In this document: positions 1 to 6,856 of the stretch, in pieces
How the letters are laid out: every line of letters begins with the position of its first letter
How positions within the stretch are numbered: the first letter of the stretch is position 1
DNA from: CAYRGQ01 sp964444885
Lineage (GTDB): Bacteria > Bacteroidota > Bacteroidia > Sphingobacteriales > Sphingobacteriaceae
NCBI GenBank assembly: GCA_964444885.1
Contig: CAYUIZ010000070.1
Coordinates: 1-16,494 of the forward strand
Direction: 5' to 3'
Length of the DNA: 16,494 nt
The notes under the pieces: generated by a model
Told to the model about the DNA's origin: nothing
What the model saw: the letters and a program-made list of their open reading frames with translations, nothing else
The model's database searches: none
Translations under genes and position numbers: made by a program

Positions 1-1107
1 TTCATCGCTTATTTTCTGGTCGCCATACCGGCTGGCCTGTACATGAAGCGGTTTGGCTACAAAGCAGGCATTATTCTGGGTTTGTTGCTGTTTGCGCTCG
101 GGGCGTTTCTTTTCGTGCCGGCGGCGGGAACACGGGCTTACATACTTTTCCTGGTTGCACTTTTCGTTATTGCCAGCGGGCTGACCTTCCTTGAAACAGC
201 AGCCAATCCGTACATGACCGTACTGGGGACGCCGGAAACGGCCACACAACGACTGAACTTCGCCCAATCGTTCAATGGCCTGGCGGCTACCTTAGCACCG
301 TTTCTGGGCGGACGTTTCATTCTTTCGGGGACGGAACTCTCCGAAGCAGAGATGGCCAGCATGTCGCCCGCGGCACTGGAGACGTACCTCCAGTCCGAAG
401 CCGATTCGGTGATCGTGCCCTATCTGGTCATTGGCGGCGTGGTGTTGCTGGTCGCCATATTGCTTCGTTGGACAAAACTGCCGGAGATCAAGGAGGAGGC
501 CGATGAGCCTGGCACCGGGCCTGTCGGTAAGCCCTTGTACCGCAACCGGAATTTTGTTTTCGGCGTCACGGCTTTGTTCTTTTACGTAGGTGCGCAAGTC
601 GGTGTGTTAAGCTTTTTTATCCGCTTTTCAGAGCAGGTAGCTGGCGTAGCGGAGCGCGCTGCCGCAGACTTGCTTGCGATCGCCTTGCTGGGCTTTATGG
701 TAGGCCGTTTTGTGGGTACCGGGTTAATGCGGTTCATTACGCCCGCCCGGCTGTTGATTATTTTTTCAGTCCTGAATATTGCCTTTACCATCCTCGCCGT
801 ATCGGTCGATGCTATGCTCGCCGTGTACGCCCTTATGGGAACGACCTTCTTTATGTCGATCATGTTTCCGACCATTTTTGCGCTTTCCATCAGTGGGTTG
901 GGCGCACGTACGAAAGAAGGCTCGTCCATTCTCATTATGTCAATCGTGGGCGGCGCGCTGATACCGGTACTGATGGGACAGGTTTCGGACATGACAACGA
1001 TGCAAACCGCTTACCTCGTTCCGGGATTATGCTTCGCCGTTGTGCTCGCTTTTGCGGTTGCCAATGTGCGGAATACCGAAACGATACGGATACAGGATGG
1101 ACATTAA
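1..1107 (+). CDS. fucP: L-fucose:H+ symporter (FucP family, MFS), 5'-truncated by window edge
   Basis: This inner-membrane permease imports L-fucose with a proton. The reading frame is open to base 1, so the start lies outside the window. An internal ATG at 43 exists, but the family N-terminus extends well upstream of it. About 368 residues are visible, against roughly 420-440 in the family, so one to two N-terminal helices are missing. The visible part is strongly hydrophobic, with repeated membrane spans. It contains the FucP signature LETAANPY (Glu codon 193-195) and AQSFNG (Asn codon 274-276). These match E. coli FucP Glu135 and Asn162; Glu135 is known to be needed for transport. The counterpart of E. 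coli Asp46 would be in the missing part. It is followed at 38 bp by the mutarotase and heads the visible part of a fucose catabolic operon. A specificity other than fucose within the FucP family cannot be excluded, but the downstream genes support fucose. Confidence 0.93.
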   Translation, partial: FIAYFLVAIPAGLYMKRFGYKAGIILGLLLFALGAFLFVPAAGTRAYILFLVALFVIASGLTFLETAANPYMTVLGTPETATQRLNFAQSFNGLAATLAPFLGGRFILSGTELSEAEMASMSPAALETYLQSEADSVIVPYLVIGGVVLLVAILLRWTKLPEIKEEADEPGTGPVGKPLYRNRNFVFGVTALFFYVGAQVGVLSFFIRFSEQVAGVAERAAADLLAIALLGFMVGRFVGTGLMRFITPARLLIIFSVLNIAFTILAVSVDAMLAVYALMGTTFFMSIMFPTIFALSISGLGARTKEGSSILIMSIVGGALIPVLMGQVSDMTTMQTAYLVPGLCFAVVLAFAVANVRNTETIRIQDGH

Positions 1108-1116
1108 TAGATAAGG

Positions 1117-1131
1117 ATTAACTTTGTTAAT
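1117..1131 (+). promoter_or_regulatory. 15-bp palindrome overlapping a TAnnTTTG box, upstream of the mutarotase
   Basis: The sequence ATTAACTTTGTTAAT is a perfect inverted repeat with 6-bp arms around a TTT centre. It contains TAACTTTG (1119-1126), which matches the Bacteroidota -7 consensus TAnnTTTG. It sits in the 38-bp gap between fucP and the mutarotase, 15 bp before the mutarotase ATG. No clear TTTG -33 box is seen at the right distance, so an internal promoter is only possible. The symmetry would also suit an operator. No regulator gene is in the window to match it with. Confidence 0.3.
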
Positions 1132-1145
1132 TGATAAACTAAGCA

Positions 1146-1481
1146 ATGAAACGTTACGCATTGGCGCTCGACCTCAAAGACGATCCCGCGGTAATAGCTG
1201 GGTATGAGGAACAGCACAAGGCCGTGTGGCCTGAGATTCAGGAGCAGATTTTGTCGACCGGCATTCTGTCCATGCGGCTCTACCGCGTGTCTAATCGGTT
1301 GTTTATGCTGATTGAGGCGGAGGACTGGTTTACGTTTGAAGCGAAGGCGGAAGCCGATGCAACCAACGAAACGGTGCAGAAATGGGAGGCATTGATGTCG
1401 ACGTACCAGCAAGCCATACCCGGGGTTGATAGTGACGGAAAATGGGTATTAATGGAGGAAATTTTCGAACTACGGAAGTAA
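1146..1481 (+). CDS. Aldose mutarotase, RhaM/DUF718 family (probable L-fucose mutarotase)
   Basis: This 111-residue cytoplasmic protein has the length and motifs of the L-rhamnose mutarotase family (COG3254), which interconverts alpha and beta anomers of deoxy sugars. The conserved YxxxHxxxWPE motif is present as Tyr20, His24, Trp28-Pro29-Glu30. The Tyr and His match the catalytic Tyr18 and His22 of E. coli RhaM. The ferredoxin-like fold is consistent with the pattern of short alternating strands and helices. A DUF718 protein also sits in the Campylobacter jejuni fucose locus (Cj0488). Position in a fucose operon makes L-fucose the likely substrate here, by inference. Its stop codon overlaps the next gene's ATG by one base (TAATG), which suggests translational coupling. 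Confidence 0.9.
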   Translation: MKRYALALDLKDDPAVIAGYEEQHKAVWPEIQEQILSTGILSMRLYRVSNRLFMLIEAEDWFTFEAKAEADATNETVQKWEALMSTYQQAIPGVDSDGKWVLMEEIFELRK

Positions 1482-3151
1482 TGGAAGCAGCACATAACAC
1501 ACCGAGGTATTTACAAATCCACGCCGATGACAACGTGCTCGTTGCCTTGTCGGATTTGCCCGCAGGCTACCCGATAGCGTTTGGAGGAGGATCATGGAAC
1601 CTACCCAAACCAGTCAAGGCGAAGCACAAATTTACGGCACAGCCGCTCGCAGCCGGCGCGGAGATTATCATGTATGGCGTATTAGTGGGGAAAACTACGG
1701 AGAACCTGCTCCTCGGTGATCCCATCACTGTCGATAACGTGGAACATGCGGCGGGCGATTTCGCGCTGGGGACACGTAAACTGGACTGGAAGCAGCCGGA
1801 TGTTTCCGCGTTTGAAGGACGTACGTTCATGGGATACCACCGGAGCAACGGCACGGTAGGCACGGGCAACTATTGGCTCGTCATCCCCATGGTGTTTTGC
1901 GAAAACCGGAACGTGCAGGTAATGAAGGATGCCTTGGAGGATCGCTTGGGCTATAAGAAGCAATCGAGCGATTATGAACCCGAGGTCAGGCAGCTTATCG
2001 CGCTGTACGAGACGGGAGCCACGGTGGAAGAGGTGTTGCAGGCTGATCTCGGCAAGGGATCCGATACACGCAAAAATAGCCGTTTATTTGAACACGTGGA
2101 TGGTGTGAAATTTCTTGCGCATGATATGGGCTGTGGTGGCACCCGCTTGGATTCGGATGCCCTTTGCGGTCTCCTCGCGGGGTACGTCACGCATCCCAAT
2201 GTGGCGGGGGCAACCATCCTCAGTTTGGGTTGCCAGCATGCGCAGGTTTCTATTCTGCGGGAGGAAATTGCCAAACGCGACCCCGGCTTTGACCGTCCGC
2301 TTTATGTTTTTGAACAACAGCTGGCCGGAACTGAGTCGGCGATGCTTACCGAAGCGCTCAAACAAACTTTTGCCGGGTTGATGCTTGCCAACAAGCAACG
2401 GCGCGAGCCCGCGCCCCTGTCAAAGCTCGTCATCGGGCTGGAGTGCGGCGGATCGGATGGCTTTTCGGGTATTTCCGCCAACCCCACGCTGGGCTATGTG
2501 TCGGACATGCTGGTGACGCTCGGCGGCTCGGTGATCCTTTCCGAATTTCCGGAATTGTGCGGCGTCGAACAGGAACTGGCAGACCGTTGCGTGGACGAAG
2601 AAACGGCCAACGCGTTTATCGCGCTAATGAAGGCTTACAATGCCAAAGCGGAAGCCGAAGGATCGGGCTTTTATGCCAACCCTTCGCCGGGCAACATCCG
2701 CGATGGCCTGATTACCGATGCGATCAAATCGGCCGGCGCCGCAAAAAAAGGAGGAACCTCGCCCGTCACTGCTGTTGTGGACTATCCCGGATTAGCCAAT
2801 ACGCCCGGGCTCAACCTGCTATGCACGCCGGGAAATGACGTCGAAAGCACAACCGCCGAGGTCGCTGCAGGCGCCAATGTGGTTTTGTTCACGACTGGAC
2901 TTGGCACGCCGACGGGAAACCCAATTGCGCCGGTCATCAAGTTATCCACTAACACCACGCTTTACCAACGCATGCCCGACATCATTGATGTCGACTGCGG
3001 GACGATTATCGACGGCAAAGAGACGATTGCAGCGGTTGCCCACCGTGTATTGGACTACGTCATTCGCGTGGCGAGCGGGGAGGAGCAACCCAAAGCGGTA
3101 CAGTTAGGTCAGGATGATTTTATACCTTGGCGGCGCGGTATTTCGTTGTAA
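1481..3151 (+). CDS. UxaA/GarD-family dehydratase (altronate/galactarate type), probable L-fuconate dehydratase
   Basis: This 556-residue protein belongs to the altronate/galactarate dehydratase family: metal-dependent enzymes that dehydrate sugar acids to 2-keto-3-deoxy acids. Residues about 8-85 look like the SAF domain. The catalytic part shows HDMGCGG (His214 to Gly220, with Cys218), ECGGSDGFSGISANP starting at Glu321, and TTGLGTPTGNP starting at Thr471, all family hallmarks. I chose the ATG at 1481, which overlaps the mutarotase stop, rather than the in-frame ATG at 1442, which would place 39 bp inside the upstream gene and add a non-family extension. No other sugar-acid dehydratase is in the operon, so it probably converts L-fuconate to 2-keto-3-deoxy-L-fuconate. 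A UxaA-like protein occupies the same slot in the C. jejuni fucose locus (Cj0482/Cj0483). The family assignment is firm; the substrate is inferred. Confidence 0.92.
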   Translation: MEAAHNTPRYLQIHADDNVLVALSDLPAGYPIAFGGGSWNLPKPVKAKHKFTAQPLAAGAEIIMYGVLVGKTTENLLLGDPITVDNVEHAAGDFALGTRKLDWKQPDVSAFEGRTFMGYHRSNGTVGTGNYWLVIPMVFCENRNVQVMKDALEDRLGYKKQSSDYEPEVRQLIALYETGATVEEVLQADLGKGSDTRKNSRLFEHVDGVKFLAHDMGCGGTRLDSDALCGLLAGYVTHPNVAGATILSLGCQHAQVSILREEIAKRDPGFDRPLYVFEQQLAGTESAMLTEALKQTFAGLMLANKQRREPAPLSKLVIGLECGGSDGFSGISANPTLGYVSDMLVTLGGSVILSEFPELCGVEQELADRCVDEETANAFIALMKAYNAKAEAEGSGFYANPSPGNIRDGLITDAIKSAGAAKKGGTSPVTAVVDYPGLANTPGLNLLCTPGNDVESTTAEVAAGANVVLFTTGLGTPTGNPIAPVIKLSTNTTLYQRMPDIIDVDCGTIIDGKETIAAVAHRVLDYVIRVASGEEQPKAVQLGQDDFIPWRRGISL

Positions 3152-3184
3152 CCTTAAAAAATCATTTATTTGTAACCTAGAAAC

Positions 3185-3955
3185 ATGTCAGAAAATAAAT
3201 TAGCGGGAAAATCCGTTCTAGTGACGGGCGGGGGAAGCGGTATCGGGCGGGCGATAAGTACGCGTTTTGCTCGGGAAGGCGCGGTTGTGCACGTCCTCGA
3301 ATTAAGTGCCGAAAACGGGGCGGCGGTAGCCGCCGAAATCGACTCCTTTGGCGGTCATTGCGTCGTTCATGCCGGCGATGTCGCTAAGCAAGAGGAAGTC
3401 CTGACCATCGCAAATGCGATGGGGCGAGTCGATGTACTTGTCAACAACGCGGGTATCGCACACGTGGGCAATGTCGAAAGCACGACGGAGGCAGACTTCG
3501 AGCGCATTTTCAACGTCAACGTCAAAGGCGCCTACAATGCCCTCTACGCCGTTATTCCCGCAATGAAACAGCAGGGCGGAGGCGTTATCCTCAATGTGGC
3601 TTCCATTGCCGCATGGGTAGGTTTGGCTGATAGGTTTGCCTATTCGATGAGCAAAGGAGCGGTTTTCGCGATGACACTGTCCGTAGCGAAGGATTACCTT
3701 CAGGATAATATTCGGTGCAACAGCATTTCGCCGGCACGCGTGCACACGCCGTTTGTGGATGGCTTCATTGCGAAGAACTACCCCGGACGCGAAGCGGAGA
3801 TGTTCGACGCGTTATCCAAGACGCAGCCCATTGGCCGCATGGCGACACCGGACGAAATCGCGTCGTTGGCCCTGTTCCTCTGTTCTGACGAGTCAGCCTT
3901 TATTACCGGCAACGATTATCCGATCGATGGGGGTTTTATCAAGTTGAACAGCTGA
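3185..3955 (+). CDS. SDR oxidoreductase, probable 2-keto-3-deoxy-L-fuconate dehydrogenase
   Basis: This 256-residue classical short-chain dehydrogenase has the glycine-rich TGGGSGIG at residues 14-21, NNAG at 87-90, and the catalytic tetrad Asn112, Ser140, Tyr153 and Lys157 (YSMSK). An acidic residue after the second strand (Glu39) suggests NAD rather than NADP. The C-terminal half (IRCN, TP, GRMATPDEIA, SDESAFITGN, IDGG) resembles the DHRS6/2-keto-3-deoxy-L-fuconate dehydrogenase group. In the non-phosphorylative fucose pathway this step oxidises the C4 hydroxyl to give 2,4-diketo-3-deoxy-L-fuconate, the substrate of the FAH-family enzyme encoded next. It lies 33 bp after the dehydratase. 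Assigning the two SDRs of the operon to the two oxidation steps is an inference from motif resemblance; they could be swapped. Confidence 0.88.
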   Translation: MSENKLAGKSVLVTGGGSGIGRAISTRFAREGAVVHVLELSAENGAAVAAEIDSFGGHCVVHAGDVAKQEEVLTIANAMGRVDVLVNNAGIAHVGNVESTTEADFERIFNVNVKGAYNALYAVIPAMKQQGGGVILNVASIAAWVGLADRFAYSMSKGAVFAMTLSVAKDYLQDNIRCNSISPARVHTPFVDGFIAKNYPGREAEMFDALSKTQPIGRMATPDEIASLALFLCSDESAFITGNDYPIDGGFIKLNS

Positions 3956-3983
3956 GAAAGCCGCAAGATCCCAAACAAGAAAC

Positions 3984-3998
3984 TTATTCGTTGAATAA
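3984..3998. promoter_or_regulatory. 15-bp palindrome in the gap before the FAH-family gene
   Basis: TTATTCGTTGAATAA has perfect 6-bp arms around a GTT centre. It lies in the 64-bp, AT-rich gap between the first SDR and the FAH-family gene, the longest gap in the operon. It has the same geometry (6-3-6) as the palindrome at 1117-1131 but a different sequence. It could be an operator or just a short mRNA hairpin. No matching promoter box is clear. Confidence 0.25.
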
Positions 3999-4019
3999 TA
4001 CATTAAAACAAAAAACACG

Positions 4020-4874
4020 ATGAAATTAATACGCTTTGGTGCTGAAGGCAAGGAGCAGATTGGTGTCCAGGTAGATGGAACGAATTACGATGTATCTGCA
4101 TTTGGCGGCGACTACAATGAACCGTTTTTCGAAAGCAACGGCTTGGCGCGGCTGGAGGAGTTTGTGAAGGCTAACCGCGATACACTCCTCGAAATACCGG
4201 AGGGTACGCGGCTCGGCAGTCCCATCGCTCGTCCTTCGAAAATTTTATGCATTGGACTCAATTATCGGGACCACGCTGAGGAAACGGGTGCCAAAATTCC
4301 CGAGGAGCCGATTATCTTCATGAAATCGACGACTTCCCTTTGCGGGCCAAACGACGACATCATCATTCCCAAAAACTCGACAAAGACCGATTGGGAGGTC
4401 GAATTTGGAATTGTCATCGGCAAGCGTGCTTCGTATGTGGAGGAGGCTAACGCATTGGAATACGTGGCAGGATACGTTTTGCACAACGACGTTTCCGAAC
4501 GGGAATTCCAGCTCGAGCGTGGCGGCACCTGGGACAAAGGCAAAGGATGCGACACGTTTGCACCGATGGGGCCCTTCCTAGCCACGCCTGACGAGGTTGC
4601 GGATATCAACAACGCGCGGCTGTGGCTGAGCGTAAACGGTAAAATGTACCAAGACGGCAACACCAGCAATTTGATTTTCAATATTCCCTACATCATCAGT
4701 TACGTGAGCCAGTTTATGACTTTACTGCCGGGCGACGTGATTTCGACAGGTACCCCAGCGGGTGTAGGCCTTGGTTTTAATCCCCCCATTTACTTGAAAC
4801 CGGGCGACGTTGTCGAGCTTGGAGCCGACGGTTTGGGCGTGTCGCGCCAAGTCGTCAAAGCCTATGGCCAATAA
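4020..4874 (+). CDS. Fumarylacetoacetate hydrolase family protein, probable 2,4-diketo-3-deoxy-L-fuconate hydrolase
   Basis: This 284-residue cytoplasmic protein is of the FAH family, which cleaves C-C bonds next to carbonyl groups using a divalent metal. The core starts at about residue 72 (SKILCIGLNYRDHAEE). The metal ligands are seen as Glu126 and Glu128 in DWEVEFG and Asp157 in HNDVSERE. The C-terminal STGTPAGVG motif is present, and the length is typical. In the Xanthomonas-type fucose pathway an FAH protein splits 2,4-diketo-3-deoxy-L-fuconate into pyruvate and L-lactate. The preceding SDR would make exactly that substrate. This contrasts with the aldolase (DapA-type) route of C. jejuni. 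The lactonase gene follows after 22 bp. Confidence 0.92.
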   Translation: MKLIRFGAEGKEQIGVQVDGTNYDVSAFGGDYNEPFFESNGLARLEEFVKANRDTLLEIPEGTRLGSPIARPSKILCIGLNYRDHAEETGAKIPEEPIIFMKSTTSLCGPNDDIIIPKNSTKTDWEVEFGIVIGKRASYVEEANALEYVAGYVLHNDVSEREFQLERGGTWDKGKGCDTFAPMGPFLATPDEVADINNARLWLSVNGKMYQDGNTSNLIFNIPYIISYVSQFMTLLPGDVISTGTPAGVGLGFNPPIYLKPGDVVELGADGLGVSRQVVKAYGQ

Positions 4875-4896
4875 ATAAGGGACACGAAGCAACGGC

Positions 4897-5760
4897 ATGC
4901 TGAAAATTGATTCCCACCAGCACTTTTGGCTGTATGAGCCCATAAGGGATGCTTGGATAACCGATGACATGCGTGTTATCCAGCGCGACTTCATGCCTGT
5001 TGATCTGGGGCCCATATTGGCGCAGTGCCGCTTCGCGGGTTGCGTGGCCGTGCAAGCCGACCAGTCCGAAAACGAAACCCATTTTCTGCTCGAACTAGCG
5101 GATAGGTATCCGTTTATTGCAGGCGTGGTCGGCTGGGTAGACCTGCAAGCGCCCGACATTGAGGACCGGTTGGCGGCACTCGCACAATTTCCGAAGCTCA
5201 AAGGCTTCCGGCATATTGTGCAAGGAGAGCCAGACACGGACTTTCTGTTGCGACCGGCATTTTTACGCGGTATACAAGCCCTGGCCAAGCATGGGTTCAC
5301 GTACGATTTGCTTGTCAAACCCCACCAGCTCAATGCCACAATTGATTTTGTCAGCAGGTTTCCCGACCAGCCCTTTGTGGTCGACCACCTCGCCAAGCCC
5401 TACATTGAAAAGGGCATTACCGAGCCTTGGTCTGACCAAATGAAAACCCTGGCTGCCTTCAGCAATGTATCGTGCAAGCTCTCGGGTATGGTCACCGAGG
5501 CGGATCACGCGCGGTGGCAACCCTCGGACTTTACCTTCTACGTACAGCATTTGCTGGCGGTGTTCGGTGCTGACCGCTTGATGTTCGGGTCTGATTGGCC
5601 AGTATGTTTGCTCGCGGCAGCCTATGAAGAAGTGGTCGAACTGCTGGAGAAACAGCTGGCAGGTCTGTCGACGGCCGAACAGGAAGCCATCTGGGGTGGC
5701 AACGCCTTGCGGTTTTATGGCATCCCCACAGCGGAATTGCCTCCCGGGAATCGCGTATAG
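4897..5760 (+). CDS. Amidohydrolase (COG3618), probable L-fucono-1,5-lactonase
   Basis: This 287-residue protein of the amidohydrolase superfamily hydrolyses a sugar lactone. The N-terminal metal motif is IDSHQHFW with His7 and His9. Later motifs are VVDHLAKP with His164 and MFGSDWPVC with Asp233, the conserved catalytic aspartate. The HQHFW start and GSDWPVC end are characteristic of the COG3618 lactonases, which include characterised L-fucono-1,5-lactonases and the C. jejuni fucose-locus amidohydrolase. In this operon it would open the lactone made by the fucose dehydrogenase to give L-fuconate. No signal peptide is present, so it acts in the cytoplasm. The next gene follows after 43 bp. 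Confidence 0.92.
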   Translation: MLKIDSHQHFWLYEPIRDAWITDDMRVIQRDFMPVDLGPILAQCRFAGCVAVQADQSENETHFLLELADRYPFIAGVVGWVDLQAPDIEDRLAALAQFPKLKGFRHIVQGEPDTDFLLRPAFLRGIQALAKHGFTYDLLVKPHQLNATIDFVSRFPDQPFVVDHLAKPYIEKGITEPWSDQMKTLAAFSNVSCKLSGMVTEADHARWQPSDFTFYVQHLLAVFGADRLMFGSDWPVCLLAAAYEEVVELLEKQLAGLSTAEQEAIWGGNALRFYGIPTAELPPGNRV

Positions 5761-5803
5761 TACTTTTTGACCTTTCCGGTAATAATTTAAAGCGTAAACG
5801 TAT

Positions 5804-6595
5804 ATGGATTTGCAACTTGAAAACAAGGTAGTGATTGTCACAGGCGGCGCCAAAGGCATCGGGAAAGCCATCGTCGTCGCCCTGGCCGAAGAAGGTGCGA
5901 TTCCCGTGATTGTGGGTCGGTCTGAGGTAGACAACACACTTGTTGTCAATGAACTGAAGGCGTCAGGTAAACAAAGTCTTTCGATATGTGCTGACCTCGT
6001 CGATCCGGACGCATGTGCGCGCGCAGTGCGTGAAGCACTGGCGCATTTCGGACGTGTCGATGGCTTGGTCAATAATGCAGGCGTGAATGACGGTGTGGGT
6101 CTGGAAAACGGGAGTTACAAGGCCTTTGTCCAAAGTTTGCACAATTCCTTGGTCCATTATTATCTGATGGCGCACCATGCCTTGCCAGCGCTAAAATCCA
6201 GTAGAGGTGTTATACTGAATATTGGTTCCAAAACCGCGGAGACGGGGCAGGGCAATACCTCCGGTTATGCTGCGGCAAATGGCGGACGCAACGCGCTCAC
6301 CCGCGAATGGGCCGTCGAACTCTTGCCGCACGGCATACGCGTCAACGCGATTGTTGTCGCGGAATGCGCTACCCCGCAATACGACCGCTGGATACAGACC
6401 CTCCCCAATCCGGAGGAAACTCTTCAGGAAATTACGGCGCGCATTCCCCTCGAACAACGGATGACAACCGCGTCGGAAATTGCCGATACGGCGGTTTTCT
6501 TGTTGTCACAGCGCTCGAGCCACACCACCGGTCAGCTCATCCATGTCGATGGAGGCTATGTTCATTTGGACCGCGCGATATTGAAAACAAAATAA
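5804..6595 (+). CDS. SDR oxidoreductase, probable L-fucose dehydrogenase, with Asn at the catalytic Lys position
   Basis: This 263-residue short-chain dehydrogenase-like protein has TGGAKGIG at 13-20, NNAG at 90-93, Ser142 and Tyr155. Arg39 after the second strand would favour NADP. Where SDRs have YxxxK, this protein reads YAAAN: Tyr155 (codon 6266-6268) and Asn159 (codon AAT at 6278-6280). The rest of the fold is intact, including the C-terminal VDGGY. It is the last gene of the fuc operon, and oxidation of L-fucose to the lactone is the step not otherwise covered, so L-fucose dehydrogenase is the likely role. The missing Lys could mean a clade-specific active site, lost activity, or a one-base sequence error. 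Family membership is certain; the reaction is inferred. Confidence 0.85.
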   Translation: MDLQLENKVVIVTGGAKGIGKAIVVALAEEGAIPVIVGRSEVDNTLVVNELKASGKQSLSICADLVDPDACARAVREALAHFGRVDGLVNNAGVNDGVGLENGSYKAFVQSLHNSLVHYYLMAHHALPALKSSRGVILNIGSKTAETGQGNTSGYAAANGGRNALTREWAVELLPHGIRVNAIVVAECATPQYDRWIQTLPNPEETLQEITARIPLEQRMTTASEIADTAVFLLSQRSSHTTGQLIHVDGGYVHLDRAILKTK

Positions 6596-6619
6596 GGGCG
6601 CTCACCCAGACGGCGCTTT
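6595..6619 (+). terminator. Weak stem-loop directly after the fuc operon
   Basis: Bases 6595-6601 (AGGGCGC) can pair with 6613-6619 (GCGCTTT) in seven pairs including two G-U pairs, with an 11-nt loop. The wobble pairs favour the + strand. The U-richness after it is poor (CTAC follows), so at best it is a weak intrinsic terminator or an RNA 3'-end stabiliser. Confidence 0.3.
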
Positions 6620-6637
6620 CTACAAAATCAAGGGTTA

Positions 6638-6646
6638 CGGTAGCAA
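6638..6646. repeat. Left 9-bp direct repeat (probable target-site duplication)
   Basis: CGGTAGCAA abuts the left end of the 118-bp inverted-repeat element and is repeated perfectly at 6765-6773, abutting its right end. Such placement is expected of a target-site duplication made at transposition. Confidence 0.7.
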
Positions 6647-6764
6647 GCGTGCACGACATATTTCTCTTCTCACCTGCGGTTGTGTCTTATGACCAACCGC
6701 CAGACCCGGGAAAATGGTCGGTGACAACACCAACCACGGGTTTGTGAGGATTTGTCGTGCACCC
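6647..6764. mobile_element. MITE-like element, 118 bp, with terminal inverted repeats and 9-bp target duplication
   Basis: The left end (6647-6658, GCGTGCACGACA) and right end (6753-6764, TGTCGTGCACCC) are inverted repeats matching at 11 of 12 positions. The symmetry continues inward after a short unpaired part with 6667-6673 against 6744-6750. Perfect 9-bp direct repeats CGGTAGCAA lie immediately outside both ends. There is no coding capacity. This matches a miniature inverted-repeat transposable element mobilised by a transposase elsewhere in the genome. The interior holds two hairpins: 6674-6682 with 6694-6703, and 6704-6708 plus 6715-6723 with 6728-6736 plus 6737-6741. The 9-bp duplication would suit several IS families, and I cannot name the parent. 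Some ERIC-like or structured intergenic repeats have the same look. A single copy is present in this window. Confidence 0.65.
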
Positions 6765-6790
6765 CGGTAGCAAACCTGGGTTTCTTTTCC
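6761..6790 (+). terminator. Candidate intrinsic terminator downstream of the MITE-like element
   Basis: Bases 6761-6767 (ACCCCGG) can pair with 6775-6781 (CCTGGGT) with one C-T mismatch and a 7-nt loop. The stem is followed by TTCTTTTCC. It could end fuc operon read-through before the next promoter. The stem shares two bases with the end of the mobile element's right repeat. Hairpin and U-run are moderate, not strong. Confidence 0.4.
6765..6773. repeat. Right 9-bp direct repeat (probable target-site duplication)
   Basis: CGGTAGCAA is an identical copy of 6638-6646 and directly abuts the right terminal inverted repeat of the 118-bp element. Confidence 0.7.
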
Positions 6791-6810
6791 CCATAAATAT
6801 GCTATATTTG
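6781..6810 (+). promoter_or_regulatory. Candidate Bacteroidota-type promoter for the cytochrome module
   Basis: TATATTTG (6803-6810) matches the Bacteroidota -7 consensus TAnnTTTG exactly. An imperfect -33 box, TTTC instead of TTTG, sits at 6781-6784 with an 18-bp spacer. Transcription would begin near 6817 and give a leader of about 95 nt before the ATG at 6913. It lies just after the terminator-like hairpin, as expected for the start of a separate transcription unit. Confidence 0.45.
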
Positions 6811-6818
6811 TTGTGAGT

Positions 6819-6856
6819 AGCGACCAACATTACATTTGCTGTATGGTTGGGTTGCT
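6819..6856 (+). promoter_or_regulatory. Stem-loop in the leader of the cytochrome module
   Basis: AGCGACCAAC (6819-6828) can pair with GTTGGGTTGCT (6846-6856), leaving one bulged G and one G-U pair, with a 17-nt loop. It would form early in the predicted 5' leader. It may stabilise the mRNA or modulate translation. No known riboswitch motif is recognised. Confidence 0.3.

Noticed and set aside
1442..1480. Upstream in-frame ATG giving the UxaA-family protein 13 more residues
   Set aside because: It lies wholly inside the mutarotase gene, adds a non-family extension, and the ATG at 1481 overlapping the stop is a better coupled start.
4722..6072. Long minus-strand open frames (224 and 269 codons) opposite the lactonase and SDR genes
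   Set aside because: They overlap well-supported genes on the other strand and show no recognisable family motifs, so they are shadow frames.
6307..6747. 146-codon + strand open frame running from the last SDR into the intergenic region
   Set aside because: It is out of frame with the SDR and has Arg-rich, low-complexity composition typical of shadow frames; it also runs into the inverted-repeat element.
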